NCBI GenBank assembly: GCA_039028795.1
Contig: JBCCHJ010000005.1
Location: forward strand, 1-64,000
Direction: 5' to 3'
DNA from: Thermohalobaculum sp039028795
GTDB lineage: Bacteria; Pseudomonadota; Alphaproteobacteria; Rhodobacterales; Rhodobacteraceae
Length of the DNA: 64,000 nucleotides
Below the pieces are notes generated by a model, which made no database searches, was not told where the DNA came from, and was given only the letters and a program-made list of their open reading frames with translations. The translations under genes and the position numbers were made by a program. Within the stretch, counting starts at the first letter, position 1, and every line of letters begins with the position of its first letter. Shown piece by piece: positions 18,113 through 27,360 of this stretch.

Positions 18113-20149
18113 GTGTTGGCCGGCGGTGAACATCGGCGCCGGGTTTGCGTTTATTCGCTCAGCTTTCTTCGCCAACGGCAGATCCGAAGAATTCTGGAAC
18201 TATCCGGGTTTTCGGTCTCGACAGGCTGGCCCCGGCGCGGTGATGCGGTCGGCGTCTGGGGGCAGCGCCCTGTTTCGGCGCGCGGACGGTGGGTCTCTCG
18301 GAATTCTGGCGCCCCTGTGGTCCACCTGGAAGACGGGTTCTTAAGGTCGGTCTATCCGGCGGTTGCAGGGGATGCGCCGCTGTCTCTGATTATTGACAAT
18401 ATTGGGATTTACTATGATGGCTCTCGGCCATCTCGGCTTGAAACCACTCTCCAAAACCAAGCCTTCGATATCGACCTGCTGACCCGTGCGAAGGCCGGGA
18501 TAAAGGCGCTTATCGATGCCCGGGTATCGAAGTACACGCCGCCGACGCCGCAATCAGAATTCGAACAGGGCTACGTGCTGGTCATCGATCAGACGCGGGG
18601 TGATGCCTCGATCTCCGGGGCGGGCGCAGATGCTCATACGTTTGAGCAGATGCTGGCAACGGCCCGATCGGAAAATCCCGGGAAGCCCATCCTGATCAAA
18701 ACCCACCCGGATGTCATTGCGGGCAAGCGCGCCGGACACTTCGGTTCCACGTCGCTTTCTGGCGATGAGCGGTTGATCACCAATGACGTCAATCCATGGG
18801 ATGTTATTGCTGGCGCTTCTATCGTTTACACCGTCAGTTCTCAGATGGGGTACGAGGCAATTCTGGCGGGCAAAAAACTACGGTGCTTCGGCCGGGCCTT
18901 TTATGCCGGTTGGGGGCTGTCTGAGGATGAGCAGCAGATAACCCGGCGGTCGCGAACCTTATCGCGAGAAGAGCTGTTCGCCGGATGTCATCTAATCTAT
19001 CCTACATACTACGATCCTTGGAGGGATCGACTTTGCGGGTTTGAGGACACGCTGAAGGTTTTGCAGCACCTGGTGTGCTCGGAATCTGAAGCAACAAACC
19101 CGAATGGCGAGGCATTCGTTGGTGTTCGGCTTTGGAAACGCCAAACTGTCGCCGGGTTCCGGCCCCGGCGCGGGCCACCCCCACGGTTCGTTGACAGAAT
19201 TCTTCAAGCCAAAGATTTGGTGCGAACAGAAGGTCGGCACGTCTGGATCTGGGCTTCAAAGTTTTCCGCTGATGCTTTGGACGAATTACAGGCCAAGCAA
19301 CCGGGCGGTGGATTTGTGGAAGACGGCTTCCTGCGATCTGTTGGTTTGGGCGCTCAATTGACCGAAGCATCTTCGCTGGTCTTCGATCGATCCGGGATCT
19401 ATTTCGATCCATCGCGGCGTTCGGACCTCGAGGAGATGATCAGATCCGCCGCATCGGGTGCCGCGGATCGTGAACGCGCTGCTGCCTTGCGGCTGATGAT
19501 CAGCGAAGCCGGTGTCACGAAATACAATGTCGGGCGGACTACAACACGGCCCGATGCCGGCAGCCGCAAGATCATTCTTGTTCCGGGACAGGTCGAAGAC
19601 GACGCCTCGATCCAGCGCGGCTGTGGCGATGTTCGCACGAATCTCGGCCTGCTGCAGGCCGCGCGTCAGGCCAACCCCGAAGCATGGGTGATTTACAAAC
19701 CTCATCCGGATGTTGAAGCAGGATTGCGGGTTGGGGCGGTTGATCCATCGGTCGCACGGTCCTTAGCGAATGAAATCGCGCAAGATGTCTCGGCGGCGTC
19801 CCTCATCGCCCATGCCGATGCCGTATGGACACTGACCTCTTTGATGGGGTTCGAGGCGCTCATGCGCGGTGTGCCGGTCACGTGCCTAGGGTCGCCGTTT
19901 TACGCGGGCTGGGGTCTGACCGAAGACTTGGGACCTGCGATGCCGCGCCGGACAGCACGTCCCAGCCTGGACGATTTGGTCTGGGCGGCTTTGATCGCGT
20001 ATCCGCGGTATCGCGACCCAGTCTCGGGCTTGTCCTGCCCACCGGAGGTAATTGTCGAGCGTTTGGCGACCGGCACGCCTCATCGCCGGGCAAACATCCT
20101 TTCGAAATTGCAATCGATGTTCGCAGGGTTTCAGCAAGTCTGGCGGTAG
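18113..20149 (+). CDS. kpsC: KpsC-type capsule synthesis protein with two tandem Kdo-transferase domains
   Basis: 678 residues, GTG start 12 nt after the export gene. The chain is two similar halves (about 1-320 and 330-678): HLEDGFLRSV / FVEDGFLRSV, GDASI / DDASI, TVSSQMGYEAILAG / TLTSLMGFEALMRG and FYAGWGLSED / FYAGWGLTED appear in the same order in each. KpsC is the dual beta-Kdo transferase that extends the poly-Kdo linker begun by KpsS. With KpsS and the export lipoprotein this makes a group-2-like capsule module. Confidence 0.92.
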   Translation: MLAGGEHRRRVCVYSLSFLRQRQIRRILELSGFSVSTGWPRRGDAVGVWGQRPVSARGRWVSRNSGAPVVHLEDGFLRSVYPAVAGDAPLSLIIDNIGIYYDGSRPSRLETTLQNQAFDIDLLTRAKAGIKALIDARVSKYTPPTPQSEFEQGYVLVIDQTRGDASISGAGADAHTFEQMLATARSENPGKPILIKTHPDVIAGKRAGHFGSTSLSGDERLITNDVNPWDVIAGASIVYTVSSQMGYEAILAGKKLRCFGRAFYAGWGLSEDEQQITRRSRTLSREELFAGCHLIYPTYYDPWRDRLCGFEDTLKVLQHLVCSESEATNPNGEAFVGVRLWKRQTVAGFRPRRGPPPRFVDRILQAKDLVRTEGRHVWIWASKFSADALDELQAKQPGGGFVEDGFLRSVGLGAQLTEASSLVFDRSGIYFDPSRRSDLEEMIRSAASGAADRERAAALRLMISEAGVTKYNVGRTTTRPDAGSRKIILVPGQVEDDASIQRGCGDVRTNLGLLQAARQANPEAWVIYKPHPDVEAGLRVGAVDPSVARSLANEIAQDVSAASLIAHADAVWTLTSLMGFEALMRGVPVTCLGSPFYAGWGLTEDLGPAMPRRTARPSLDDLVWAALIAYPRYRDPVSGLSCPPEVIVERLATGTPHRRANILSKLQSMFAGFQQVWR

Positions 20150-20155
20150 TTAGAG

Positions 20156-21259
20156 CTAAACCGGCGCCGCAGAGCGCCACCATGTCAGTGTGTCATTGTC
20201 CACGACGCTCATCTGGGACAACTCAAATTGCGGGGCATGGTCCAACTGCTCTAGCCCGAACCCGTGCACAACCGGCAGGCCGTCGCCACCTAAAGCCTTT
20301 CCTGCAGTGAAGATTGCCATGTCGTCGACAAGGCCTTCGCTCAGCAGCGACGCCGCGATACGGCCGCCGCCTTCACAGAGAACACGGGTGATGCCCCGCG
20401 CCGCCAGCTCTCGCATAGCATCAGAAATTGACAACACGCCTTCGGTGTCGGCCACTGTGATCGGGATCGCGCCCAGATCCGACAATGCCTGTATCCGGTC
20501 TTTCGGTGCATCTGCCCGGTGCATGATCCAAAGGGGCTGCGTGCCGGCGGTTGCCGCCAATCGCCCGGTTAACGGAATCGACAGCGAAGAATCGGCGACC
20601 ACGCGGACCGGCAACCGGTCAGCCAAACCGACATCGCGGACATCCAACATCGGATCGTCGATCCTTGCAGTTCCGGCGCCGATCAGCACGGCATCGCAGC
20701 GTGCACGCATCAGGTGGACACGCCGCCGTGCCGCCGGGCCGGTGATCCAGCGGCTTTCACCCGTGCGCGTCGCGATACGACCATCTGTGCTGACGGCAAG
20801 CTTCAGCGTGACGGTCGGTCTCCCGCGTTCAATACGCGACAGGAACCCAGCGTTTACCTGGCGGGCTTCGGCCTGAAGCAAGCCGACATCGACTTCGATT
20901 CCCGCTTCGCGCAATGCAGCGATGCCCCGGCCCAATACGCGCGGGTCCGGATCTTCCATGGCACAAAAAACCTTGGTGACGCCGGCGCTGATAATAGCGT
21001 CAGTACAAGGCGGCGTTTGCCCATGGTGTGCGCAAGGCTCCAGCGTGACATACACCGTTGCGCCTTTGCAGCCACTGGCGAAGGCCTGCGCCAAAGCCTG
21101 CGGCTCGGCATGCGGGCGCCCGCCGGGCGCCGTCACCCCGCGTCCGATCACGCGGCCATGGTTGACGACAACGCAGCCTACCGCCGGGTTCGGCCAAGTC
21201 CGGCCAAGCGCACGGCGGGCCAAGGCCAGCGCGCTTGTCATCCAGCGCGCGTCGCTCAT
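20156..21259 (-). CDS. ribD: Bifunctional riboflavin deaminase/reductase RibD
   Basis: 367 residues from the Met in MSDARWMTSALALARR; the open frame extends upstream but overlaps nrdR. The N-terminal deaminase has the zinc motif HAEPQAL (~50) and PCAHHGQTPPC (~75-85). The C-terminal reductase has VDVGLLQAEARQVNAGFLSRI (part) and RVLCEGGGRIAASLL (~323). It carries out steps two and three of riboflavin synthesis. It begins 5 nt after nrdR, forming nrdR-ribD, separated from ribE by the capsule module. Confidence 0.95.
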   Translation of the reverse strand: MSDARWMTSALALARRALGRTWPNPAVGCVVVNHGRVIGRGVTAPGGRPHAEPQALAQAFASGCKGATVYVTLEPCAHHGQTPPCTDAIISAGVTKVFCAMEDPDPRVLGRGIAALREAGIEVDVGLLQAEARQVNAGFLSRIERGRPTVTLKLAVSTDGRIATRTGESRWITGPAARRRVHLMRARCDAVLIGAGTARIDDPMLDVRDVGLADRLPVRVVADSSLSIPLTGRLAATAGTQPLWIMHRADAPKDRIQALSDLGAIPITVADTEGVLSISDAMRELAARGITRVLCEGGGRIAASLLSEGLVDDMAIFTAGKALGGDGLPVVHGFGLEQLDHAPQFELSQMSVVDNDTLTWWRSAAPV

Positions 21260-21263
21260 GATT

Positions 21264-21731
21264 TCAGCTTTCTTCGATTGGATTCGGACGCAGTTCAGAG
21301 ACGAACTCTTCGAAATCGTCCGCAGCTTGGAAGTTCTTATAGACGCTGGCAAACCGGACATAGGCCACGGTATCAATGCGGGCCAGGGTGTCCATGACGA
21401 TTTCCCCGATTGCGTCGGATTTCACATCCGTCTCGCCTGTGCTTTCAAGGCGGCGCACGATACCAGAAATCATTTGTTCGATGCGCTCCGGCTCGACCGG
21501 GCGTTTCTGCAGCGCGATGCGGATAGACCGGGCAAGCTTGTCGCGATCGAAGTCCTCGCGCTTGCCGTTCTTCTTGACGACGATCAAGTCGCGCAGCTGA
21601 ACCCTTTCATAGGTCGTGAAGCGCCCGCCGCAGGCCGCGCAGTATCTGCGCCGTCTGATGGCTACGTTTTCCTCGGCAGGGCGCGAGTCTTTCACCTGAG
21701 TGTCAGGGCTTCCACAAAAGGGACAGCGCAT
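21264..21731 (-). CDS. nrdR: Transcriptional repressor NrdR
   Basis: 155 residues. The N-terminal zinc ribbon MRCPFCGSPDTQVKDSR with CAACGGRFTTYER (~31-43) and the ATP-cone domain (VVKKNGKREDFDRDKL, ~51) define NrdR, the ATP/dATP-dependent repressor of ribonucleotide reductase genes. Coupling with ribD (4-nt gap) is common in alphaproteobacteria. It is the first gene of this minus-strand pair. Confidence 0.97.
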   Translation of the reverse strand: MRCPFCGSPDTQVKDSRPAEENVAIRRRRYCAACGGRFTTYERVQLRDLIVVKKNGKREDFDRDKLARSIRIALQKRPVEPERIEQMISGIVRRLESTGETDVKSDAIGEIVMDTLARIDTVAYVRFASVYKNFQAADDFEEFVSELRPNPIEES

Positions 21732-21933
21732 TTGCGTCTCCGTCGAATACGTCCGCCACCACTATAGGCCGTATGCAACGCGTTGTGTAGCCCTGTAGAT
21801 AGATACGCAATATATGGCAGATGTTTCAGGATCGTCACGGCCTCTCACCCTGTTGTGAGCCTGGCTGACATTGCAGACGGATAGGAATATTTGCGGCGTA
21901 TCAGCGTAAATGACCATGCATGGGAGAACACAC

Positions 21934-22314
21934 ATGAAGATCTTCGCAGGATTTGCGACCGGTGCGGTGATGCTTTTCGCATCGACGATGTCTTGGGCAG
22001 GTGGCGCAGGCAGCGGCACCTTCACCGGGCTGAGCAACCACATCACAACCGGCGGTGTCGAAGTCGTCCAAACCGATGACGGTTGGGAAATCCGCCTGGG
22101 CAGTGACTTCACCTTTGACGGTGCGCCAGACCCACGGGTCGGCTTTGGCTCGAACGGATCGTTTGTCGATCCGACCGATTTTGAAGTCTTGCAGTCAAAT
22201 TCCGGTGCGCAAGTCTACAAGGTTCCGGCAAACATCAACCCGGAAGACTTCAACGAGGTCTATATCTGGTGCCGCAAGTTCTCGGTGCCGCTGGGCGTCG
22301 CTGCCATCAACTGA
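21934..22314 (+). CDS. Secreted DM13-domain protein
   Basis: 126 residues from the Met of MKIFAGFATGAVMLFAS; GGGAGA 7 nt upstream supports this start over one 24 nt earlier. A signal peptide is cleaved after SWA. The mature chain is one DM13 domain: GGVEVVQTDDGWEIRLGSDF, GAPDPRVGFG and YIWCRKFSVPLGVA, including the single conserved Cys in the iWC motif. DM13 domains are proposed redox or electron-transfer modules, usually fused to others; here it stands alone. Function unknown. Confidence 0.85.
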   Translation: MKIFAGFATGAVMLFASTMSWAGGAGSGTFTGLSNHITTGGVEVVQTDDGWEIRLGSDFTFDGAPDPRVGFGSNGSFVDPTDFEVLQSNSGAQVYKVPANINPEDFNEVYIWCRKFSVPLGVAAIN

Positions 22315-22318
22315 CGGC

Positions 22319-22339
22319 AGGCGGGTCGATGACCCGCCT
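22319..22339. terminator. Hairpin between DM13 gene and glyA
   Basis: AGGCGGGTC-GAT-GACCCGCCT is a perfect 9-bp stem with a 3-nt loop, 4 nt after the DM13 stop and 9 nt before the convergent glyA stop. The T run is minimal on both sides, so termination is likely but not textbook; it could serve both genes. Confidence 0.6.
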
Positions 22340-22347
22340 TGCGCGCA

Positions 22348-23643
22348 TCAAAGAGCGGCGTAGATCGGAAAGCGGTCGCAAAGCGTTTTAACCTTCGCTT
22401 TCACCGCAGCTTCAACTGCGCCGTTCGCCTCTTCGCCATTTGTGGACAGGCCGTCGATGACCTCGGTGATCAAGACGCCGATCTGCCGAAATTCTTCGAC
22501 TCCAAAGCCCCGCGTCGTTCCGGCTGGTGATCCCAGGCGGATGCCGGACGTGACCATGGCCTTTTCCGGATCGAACGGTATGCCGTTCTTGTTGCAGGTG
22601 ATGTATGCCCGGCCCAGCGCCTTTTCAGCCGCGGCGCCGGTCACGCCTTTCGGCCGCAGGTCGACCAGCATGACATGGGTGTCGGTTCCGCCGGTGACGA
22701 TGTCCAGACCACCGTCCATGAGGCTTGCTGCCAGGGCCTGTGCATTCTTGATCACGTCTGCAGAATAGGCCCGGAATTCCGGCCGCAGAGCCTCGCCAAA
22801 GGCGACGGCTTTCGCCGCGATCACATGCATCAGGGGCCCGCCTTGCAGCGCAGGGAAAACGGCCGAGTTAAACTTCTTCGCAAGATCGGCATTGTTGGTC
22901 AGGATCATGCCGCCGCGCGGTCCGCGCAGGGTCTTGTGCGTGGTCGTCGTCGCAACATCGCAATGGTCCAGCGGGTTCGGATGAACGCCTGCGGCGACCA
23001 GACCGGCGAAATGCGCCATGTCGACATGGAACCAAGCGCCCACCGCGTCGGCGATGGCGCGGAACCTGGCAAAATCGATCTGGCGGGGAATGGCCGAGCC
23101 GCCCGCAATGATTAACTGAGGCTTGTGTTCGTGGGCCAAGGCTTCGACCTGATCATAGTCGATCAGGTTCGTATCCCGGGTCACGCCGAACTGGACCGCG
23201 TTGAACCATTTGCCCGATTGGTTGACCTTGGCGCCGTGCGTCAAGTGACCGCCCGAGGCAAGATCCATGCCCATGATCGTATCGCCTGGTTTGATCAGAG
23301 CCATGTTGACGGCCTGGTTCGCTTGTGCGCCAGAATGCGGCTGGACGTTGGCAAAGCCGCAATTGAACAATCTGCAGGCCCGTTCGATCGCCAGATCCTC
23401 GGCCACATCGACGTATTGGCATCCGCCATAGTAGCGCCGGGCAGGGTAGCCTTCGGCATATTTGTTCGTCATGACAGAGCCTTGCGCCTGCATGACAGCG
23501 CGGCTGACGATGTTTTCCGAGGCGATCAGCTCGATCTCATCCTGCTGCCGGCGAAGCTCGTCCGCGATCGAGCCGAAAAGTTCAGGATCACGCGTGGATA
23601 GATCTTCAGAAAAGAAGCCAGTATCTATTGTCTTCGCGTCCAT
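22348..23643 (-). CDS. glyA: Serine hydroxymethyltransferase
   Basis: 431 residues, normal GlyA size. ELIASENIVSRAVMQAQGS (~37-55) and the PLP lysine in VATTTTHKTLRGPRGG (~228-243) are clear. It interconverts serine and glycine, charging tetrahydrofolate with one-carbon units. GGAGACTG precedes the ATG. Single gene on the minus strand; the 150-nt gap upstream shows no glycine or tetrahydrofolate riboswitch that I could recognise. Confidence 0.97.
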   Translation of the reverse strand: MDAKTIDTGFFSEDLSTRDPELFGSIADELRRQQDEIELIASENIVSRAVMQAQGSVMTNKYAEGYPARRYYGGCQYVDVAEDLAIERACRLFNCGFANVQPHSGAQANQAVNMALIKPGDTIMGMDLASGGHLTHGAKVNQSGKWFNAVQFGVTRDTNLIDYDQVEALAHEHKPQLIIAGGSAIPRQIDFARFRAIADAVGAWFHVDMAHFAGLVAAGVHPNPLDHCDVATTTTHKTLRGPRGGMILTNNADLAKKFNSAVFPALQGGPLMHVIAAKAVAFGEALRPEFRAYSADVIKNAQALAASLMDGGLDIVTGGTDTHVMLVDLRPKGVTGAAAEKALGRAYITCNKNGIPFDPEKAMVTSGIRLGSPAGTTRGFGVEEFRQIGVLITEVIDGLSTNGEEANGAVEAAVKAKVKTLCDRFPIYAAL

Positions 23644-23800
23644 GTCACAGTCTCCTGTCTGCTTTCCCGAAGGATAAGCGCAATCGGGCGCTGGTGCCCA
23701 GAGATAAGGGGCCAGATAGCGCCGGATTCAGGGGACGTCCAGACAAAGCGATGCGGCGCGCTGTCCTAGGGTTTGCAGCGTCTAAGAAGCCGGTGGTTTG

Positions 23801-24592
23801 TCAAAATGGAGCGAACGAGATCTCGCTTGGCTTGTGCAAGTGCTCAAGTGCGGCTTCCGCGAAGAAATTCCCTTGGAAGAGATCAATACCGCATTCTGTC
23901 AGAGCATCGAACTCCTCAACGGTTTCGACGCCCTTAGCGACGAGGGAAATGTCCAGATCTAAGCAAACCGCCTGCAGGCCAGCCAGGATTGCACGCCGCC
24001 GCCGGTCTGCGTCGATCTTGCGGACAAAGGCTTGGTCAAGTTTCAGCATCGCGGGCCGCAAAGCCGCCAATCGCAGTAAACTGGCCTGACCCGCGCCAAA
24101 ATCATCGATCACTGTACGGATGCCGGTACGACGGGTCAGACGACAGATCTCTTTCAAATGGGCCATCTTGGTCGGCCGGTCCAACTCGGAATACTCCAAA
24201 AGAATGCGGTCTAAGGGGAATTCAAACTCGTCAGCTGTCCATTGGACTTGCTCTAGAAAATCCTCCGGCTCTTCGATGGCAGACGGCATGAAGTTGATCG
24301 AAAGGTCGGTTTGCATCTGCAAGGCGGCAGCCGTTTCGATCGCAGTCACCCGGCATTTGCGATCGAAGTCGAATTGATTTTGCGGTGTGACCCGCGCCAT
24401 GACCGTCGCCTCGGACCGGCCTGAGGGCCCGCGGACAAGTGCCTCATATGACAGGACTTTCCTGGCGGCCGCATCAACAACCGGTTGGAAAGCCATGTAT
24501 ATTTCAAGATCAAAGGTCGCCCTGGGCGAATTTGGCCCGTATGTTTCGATGACTTTCGGATCTTCGTGGCCGGTGATCTGGGCTTCTGCCAT
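23801..24592 (-). CDS. EAL-domain protein, probably weak or inactive c-di-GMP phosphodiesterase
   Basis: About 263 residues; ATG at 24592 has GAGG at better spacing than the ATG at 24598. A stand-alone EAL domain: YEALVRG (~40), INFMP (~102), DDFGAG (~163), KLDQAF (~183) and QGNFF (~240) keep the metal and substrate positions. The AEGVE motif reads AKGVET, with Lys replacing the first Glu, so activity may be lost. It has FDRKCRVTAIE, typical of the EAL group seen in BLUF-EAL proteins, but no sensor domain. Divergent from nadK. Confidence 0.88.
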   Translation of the reverse strand: MAEAQITGHEDPKVIETYGPNSPRATFDLEIYMAFQPVVDAAARKVLSYEALVRGPSGRSEATVMARVTPQNQFDFDRKCRVTAIETAAALQMQTDLSINFMPSAIEEPEDFLEQVQWTADEFEFPLDRILLEYSELDRPTKMAHLKEICRLTRRTGIRTVIDDFGAGQASLLRLAALRPAMLKLDQAFVRKIDADRRRRAILAGLQAVCLDLDISLVAKGVETVEEFDALTECGIDLFQGNFFAEAALEHLHKPSEISFAPF

Positions 24593-24719
24593 CGTCATTA
24601 CCTCGGTCCAATAAGAAATTTGGTTGTTCTTCTCTTGGCGTGAATCCGTTACGATCCGGTTGAAATACGAGGAAGAGAGGCCGTTTGGCGGGGTGCTGCG
24701 CGGTCAGAGGCAGGCTGGC

Positions 24720-25490
24720 ATGACGAGGATTCAGAACCTTTGTGTTCTGGGCAGCGATGCGCCCGAGGCGCAAACCGCGGTCCGGCGTCTTCGGCATCGA
24801 TATGGCCATGTCGCGGCAGAAAAATCCGATGTCATCGTCGCCCTGGGGGGCGATGGGTTCATGCTGCAGACCTTGCACTCACATATGGACCTGGCGACCC
24901 CGGTTTACGGGATGAACCGGGGCTCTGTCGGGTTTTTGATGAACGATTATGACGAAGAAGGCTTGGAAGAACGCCTCTATCAAGCCCGTCAGGCAGTCAT
25001 TAATCCTTTGAAGATGGTGGCGACAGATCAAGTGGGCAAAACCCATGAAGCCCTGGCCATCAACGAAGTGTCGCTCTTTCGCCAAAAGTACCAGGCGGCA
25101 AAAATACGGATTGTAGTTGATGGCACTGAACAGTTGGGTGAACTGGTCTGCGACGGCGTTCTGGTCGCCACCCCGGCCGGGTCGACTGCGTATAACCTGT
25201 CGGCCCATGGGCCGATCCTGCCGATCCGATCGCGGCTTATGGCGCTGACGCCGATATCTCCGTTTCGACCCAGGCGTTGGCGTGGCGCGATACTGGACTG
25301 GGACACGCGACTGGACTTTGAGATTCAAGAGACCGAAAAGCGCCCCGTGGCGGCAACGGCCGACCATGTCGAGGTGCGAGGAGTTCAAACCGTCTCTGTC
25401 CAGGCTGCCTCTGAAATTGAAATGAAATTGCTCTATGATCCCGGCAGAGGACTTGAAGAAAGACTTTTACAAGAACAGTTTACGGTATAA
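24720..25490 (+). CDS. nadK: NAD kinase
   Basis: 256 residues from the Met of MTRIQNLCVLGS. VIVALGGDGFMLQTL (~38-52) has the GGDG nucleotide motif, and YGMNRGSVGFLMN and LVATPAGSTAYNLSAHGPI (~156-174) fit the family; the FRPRRWRG ending motif is usual in alphaproteobacteria. It phosphorylates NAD to NADP. Starts 127 nt from the divergent EAL gene; the AI-2E-type permease follows after 89 nt. Confidence 0.95.
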   Translation: MTRIQNLCVLGSDAPEAQTAVRRLRHRYGHVAAEKSDVIVALGGDGFMLQTLHSHMDLATPVYGMNRGSVGFLMNDYDEEGLEERLYQARQAVINPLKMVATDQVGKTHEALAINEVSLFRQKYQAAKIRIVVDGTEQLGELVCDGVLVATPAGSTAYNLSAHGPILPIRSRLMALTPISPFRPRRWRGAILDWDTRLDFEIQETEKRPVAATADHVEVRGVQTVSVQAASEIEMKLLYDPGRGLEERLLQEQFTV

Positions 25491-25579
25491 AATTAAAGTA
25501 ACTGGTGATGTGCGCATAATCTGGATAGTATCCAGCGAAATGTCTTGATCAAAGAACGTTCAGAGGCCAACTAGCCGAT

Positions 25580-26668
25580 ATGACGGTTAACGAGCAGATG
25601 CGGTATTGGGGCTTTGGCCTCTTGGCGTTTTCGCTTGCGCTTTGGTTCCTGGCCGATGCGTTGTTGCCGTTCATGCTGGGCATGGCGATTGCCTATCTGA
25701 CGGACCCCACGGCGGACTGGTTGGAGGCAAAAGGACTTAGCCGCGTCCTGGCCACGGTGGTGATCACCGTGGTTTCGCTAGGGACGATTGTTCTAGGTCT
25801 GCTGTTGGTCATACCGATCATGGCGGACCAGGTGCAGGACCTGATCCGTAAGGCGCCGGGTTATGTGGATCAGGTACGAAACCTGGCGGCCAGATGGCTG
25901 CCCGATCTGCAGGCCGAGGGCACGTTTCTGAACACGGCGGCGGCCAATCTGAAGGAAAACGCCCAGGCCTGGTCCGGCGAGTTCCTGCAAAGGGTTTGGT
26001 CCGGCGGTATCGCGCTGGTCAACTTCATGGCGGTGTTGCTGGTCACACCAGTGGTGTCTTTCTATCTGCTGATGGACTGGGACAAACTGGTCGAAGCCAT
26101 CGACGACTACCTGCCTCGCGAACATCGCGACACGATCCACTATCTGGTGAAAGATCTGGATCGTGTGCTTTCGGGCTTTGTGCGCGGACAATTGACGGTC
26201 TGTATGATCCTGGGCGCATTCTATGCCGCTGCGCTGATGATCGTCGGCGTGAATTTTGGCCTGCTGATCGGGGTTTTTGCGGGGCTGATCAGTTTCATTC
26301 CGTTTGTCGGGTCGATTGTCGGTGGGCTGTTGTCCGTTGGCGTCGCCGCCGTGCAATTCTGGGATGATCCGGTGTGGATCGGTGCCGTTTTGCTGATTTT
26401 CGTGATTGGCCAGGCGATCGAGGGCAATTTCCTGACGCCGAAACTGGTCGGCGATAAGGTCGGCTTGCACCCGGTTTGGCTGATGTTCGCCTTATCGGCC
26501 TTCGGTGTGGTCTTTGGCTTCGTAGGACTTCTGGTGGCCGTGCCCGCGGCAGCCGCCATCGGTGTCGCCGCCCGTTTCTTTGCCGCCCAATACAAAGAGG
26601 GGCGGCTCTATCAGGGGACCAATCCAGATCTGATAGCCCAAGATCAATCCGGCCCAGAAAAAGAATGA
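25580..26668 (+). CDS. AI-2E/PerM-family membrane protein
   Basis: 362 residues with about eight hydrophobic helices. DALLPFMLGMAIAYLTDP (~26-43), PVVSFYLLMDWDKL (~156) and the late FLTPKLVGDKVGLHPVWLMF (~282-301) are typical of the AI-2E/PerM family, whose members export autoinducer-like or other small molecules or Na+. The stop overlaps hdaA (ATGA), so it is translationally coupled to it, an arrangement common in Rhodobacterales with no known functional reason. Substrate not assignable. Confidence 0.9.
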   Translation: MTVNEQMRYWGFGLLAFSLALWFLADALLPFMLGMAIAYLTDPTADWLEAKGLSRVLATVVITVVSLGTIVLGLLLVIPIMADQVQDLIRKAPGYVDQVRNLAARWLPDLQAEGTFLNTAAANLKENAQAWSGEFLQRVWSGGIALVNFMAVLLVTPVVSFYLLMDWDKLVEAIDDYLPREHRDTIHYLVKDLDRVLSGFVRGQLTVCMILGAFYAAALMIVGVNFGLLIGVFAGLISFIPFVGSIVGGLLSVGVAAVQFWDDPVWIGAVLLIFVIGQAIEGNFLTPKLVGDKVGLHPVWLMFALSAFGVVFGFVGLLVAVPAAAAIGVAARFFAAQYKEGRLYQGTNPDLIAQDQSGPEKE

Positions 26669-27357
26669 CACCGCCGCGCCAGATGACGCTGGCTCTGGCC
26701 CACCGGCCGGCGCTGGGGCCCGAGGATTTCCTGCAAGGGCCTTCCAACCAGGCGGCCTATGATGCGGTCACCGGGTCAGGGGCTGCGAAAATGCGTTTGG
26801 CTCTCAGTGGCCCGGAAGGGTCGGGTAAGACGCATTTGGCCTCGATCTGGGGGCAACAGACTGAAGCGGTGACGCTGCAGGCCGCCGATCTGACGGACGA
26901 CCATGTCGCCGCTATGGGGCAGGCCCCCGCCGTCGTGATCGAAGAGGCGGATCATATCCGGCGCGATCAGGAAGCACTGTTGTTTCACGCCTTGAACCTA
27001 ACCCAGGCAGAAGGCACCGCCTTGCTGATCACCGGGCGTACGCCGCCCGCCAGGTGGGACATAGCAACACCGGACCTCACCTCGCGCCTGCAGGCTATGC
27101 TGCACATCGCGATACATCCACCCGATGACGTGCTGTTGTCATCGATCCTGACCAAGCTATTTTCAGACAGACAGCTGACAGTCGGGCAAGAAGTTGTTAA
27201 CTATATAGTTAGGCGCATGGAGCGATCCTTTGCTGCCGCCGAGCGTACGGTTGATCGACTTGACCGAATGGCTCTGGCAAACCGCCGCCCGATTACGCGT
27301 CCGCTTGCCACAGAGATGTTTGAGACCGATGACACAAGCGAGCCCGGAAAGGCTTGA
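26665..27357 (+). CDS. hdaA: DnaA-regulatory inactivator HdaA
   Basis: 230 residues from an ATG overlapping the permease stop. The beta-clamp motif QMTLAL lies at residues 6-11, which supports this start, since a start at the next Met would lose Q6. Walker A is GPEGSGKTHL (~50-59) and the Walker B region is VVIEEADHI. Hda proteins bind the loaded clamp and stimulate DnaA-ATP hydrolysis, preventing re-initiation of replication. Three nt separate it from ppk1. Confidence 0.92.
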   Translation: MTPPRQMTLALAHRPALGPEDFLQGPSNQAAYDAVTGSGAAKMRLALSGPEGSGKTHLASIWGQQTEAVTLQAADLTDDHVAAMGQAPAVVIEEADHIRRDQEALLFHALNLTQAEGTALLITGRTPPARWDIATPDLTSRLQAMLHIAIHPPDDVLLSSILTKLFSDRQLTVGQEVVNYIVRRMERSFAAAERTVDRLDRMALANRRPITRPLATEMFETDDTSEPGKA

Positions 27358-27360
27358 GAT

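Noticed and set aside
23644..23800. Glycine or tetrahydrofolate riboswitch before glyA
   Set aside because: A GAAGG-like fragment is present but the conserved core of either class is not.
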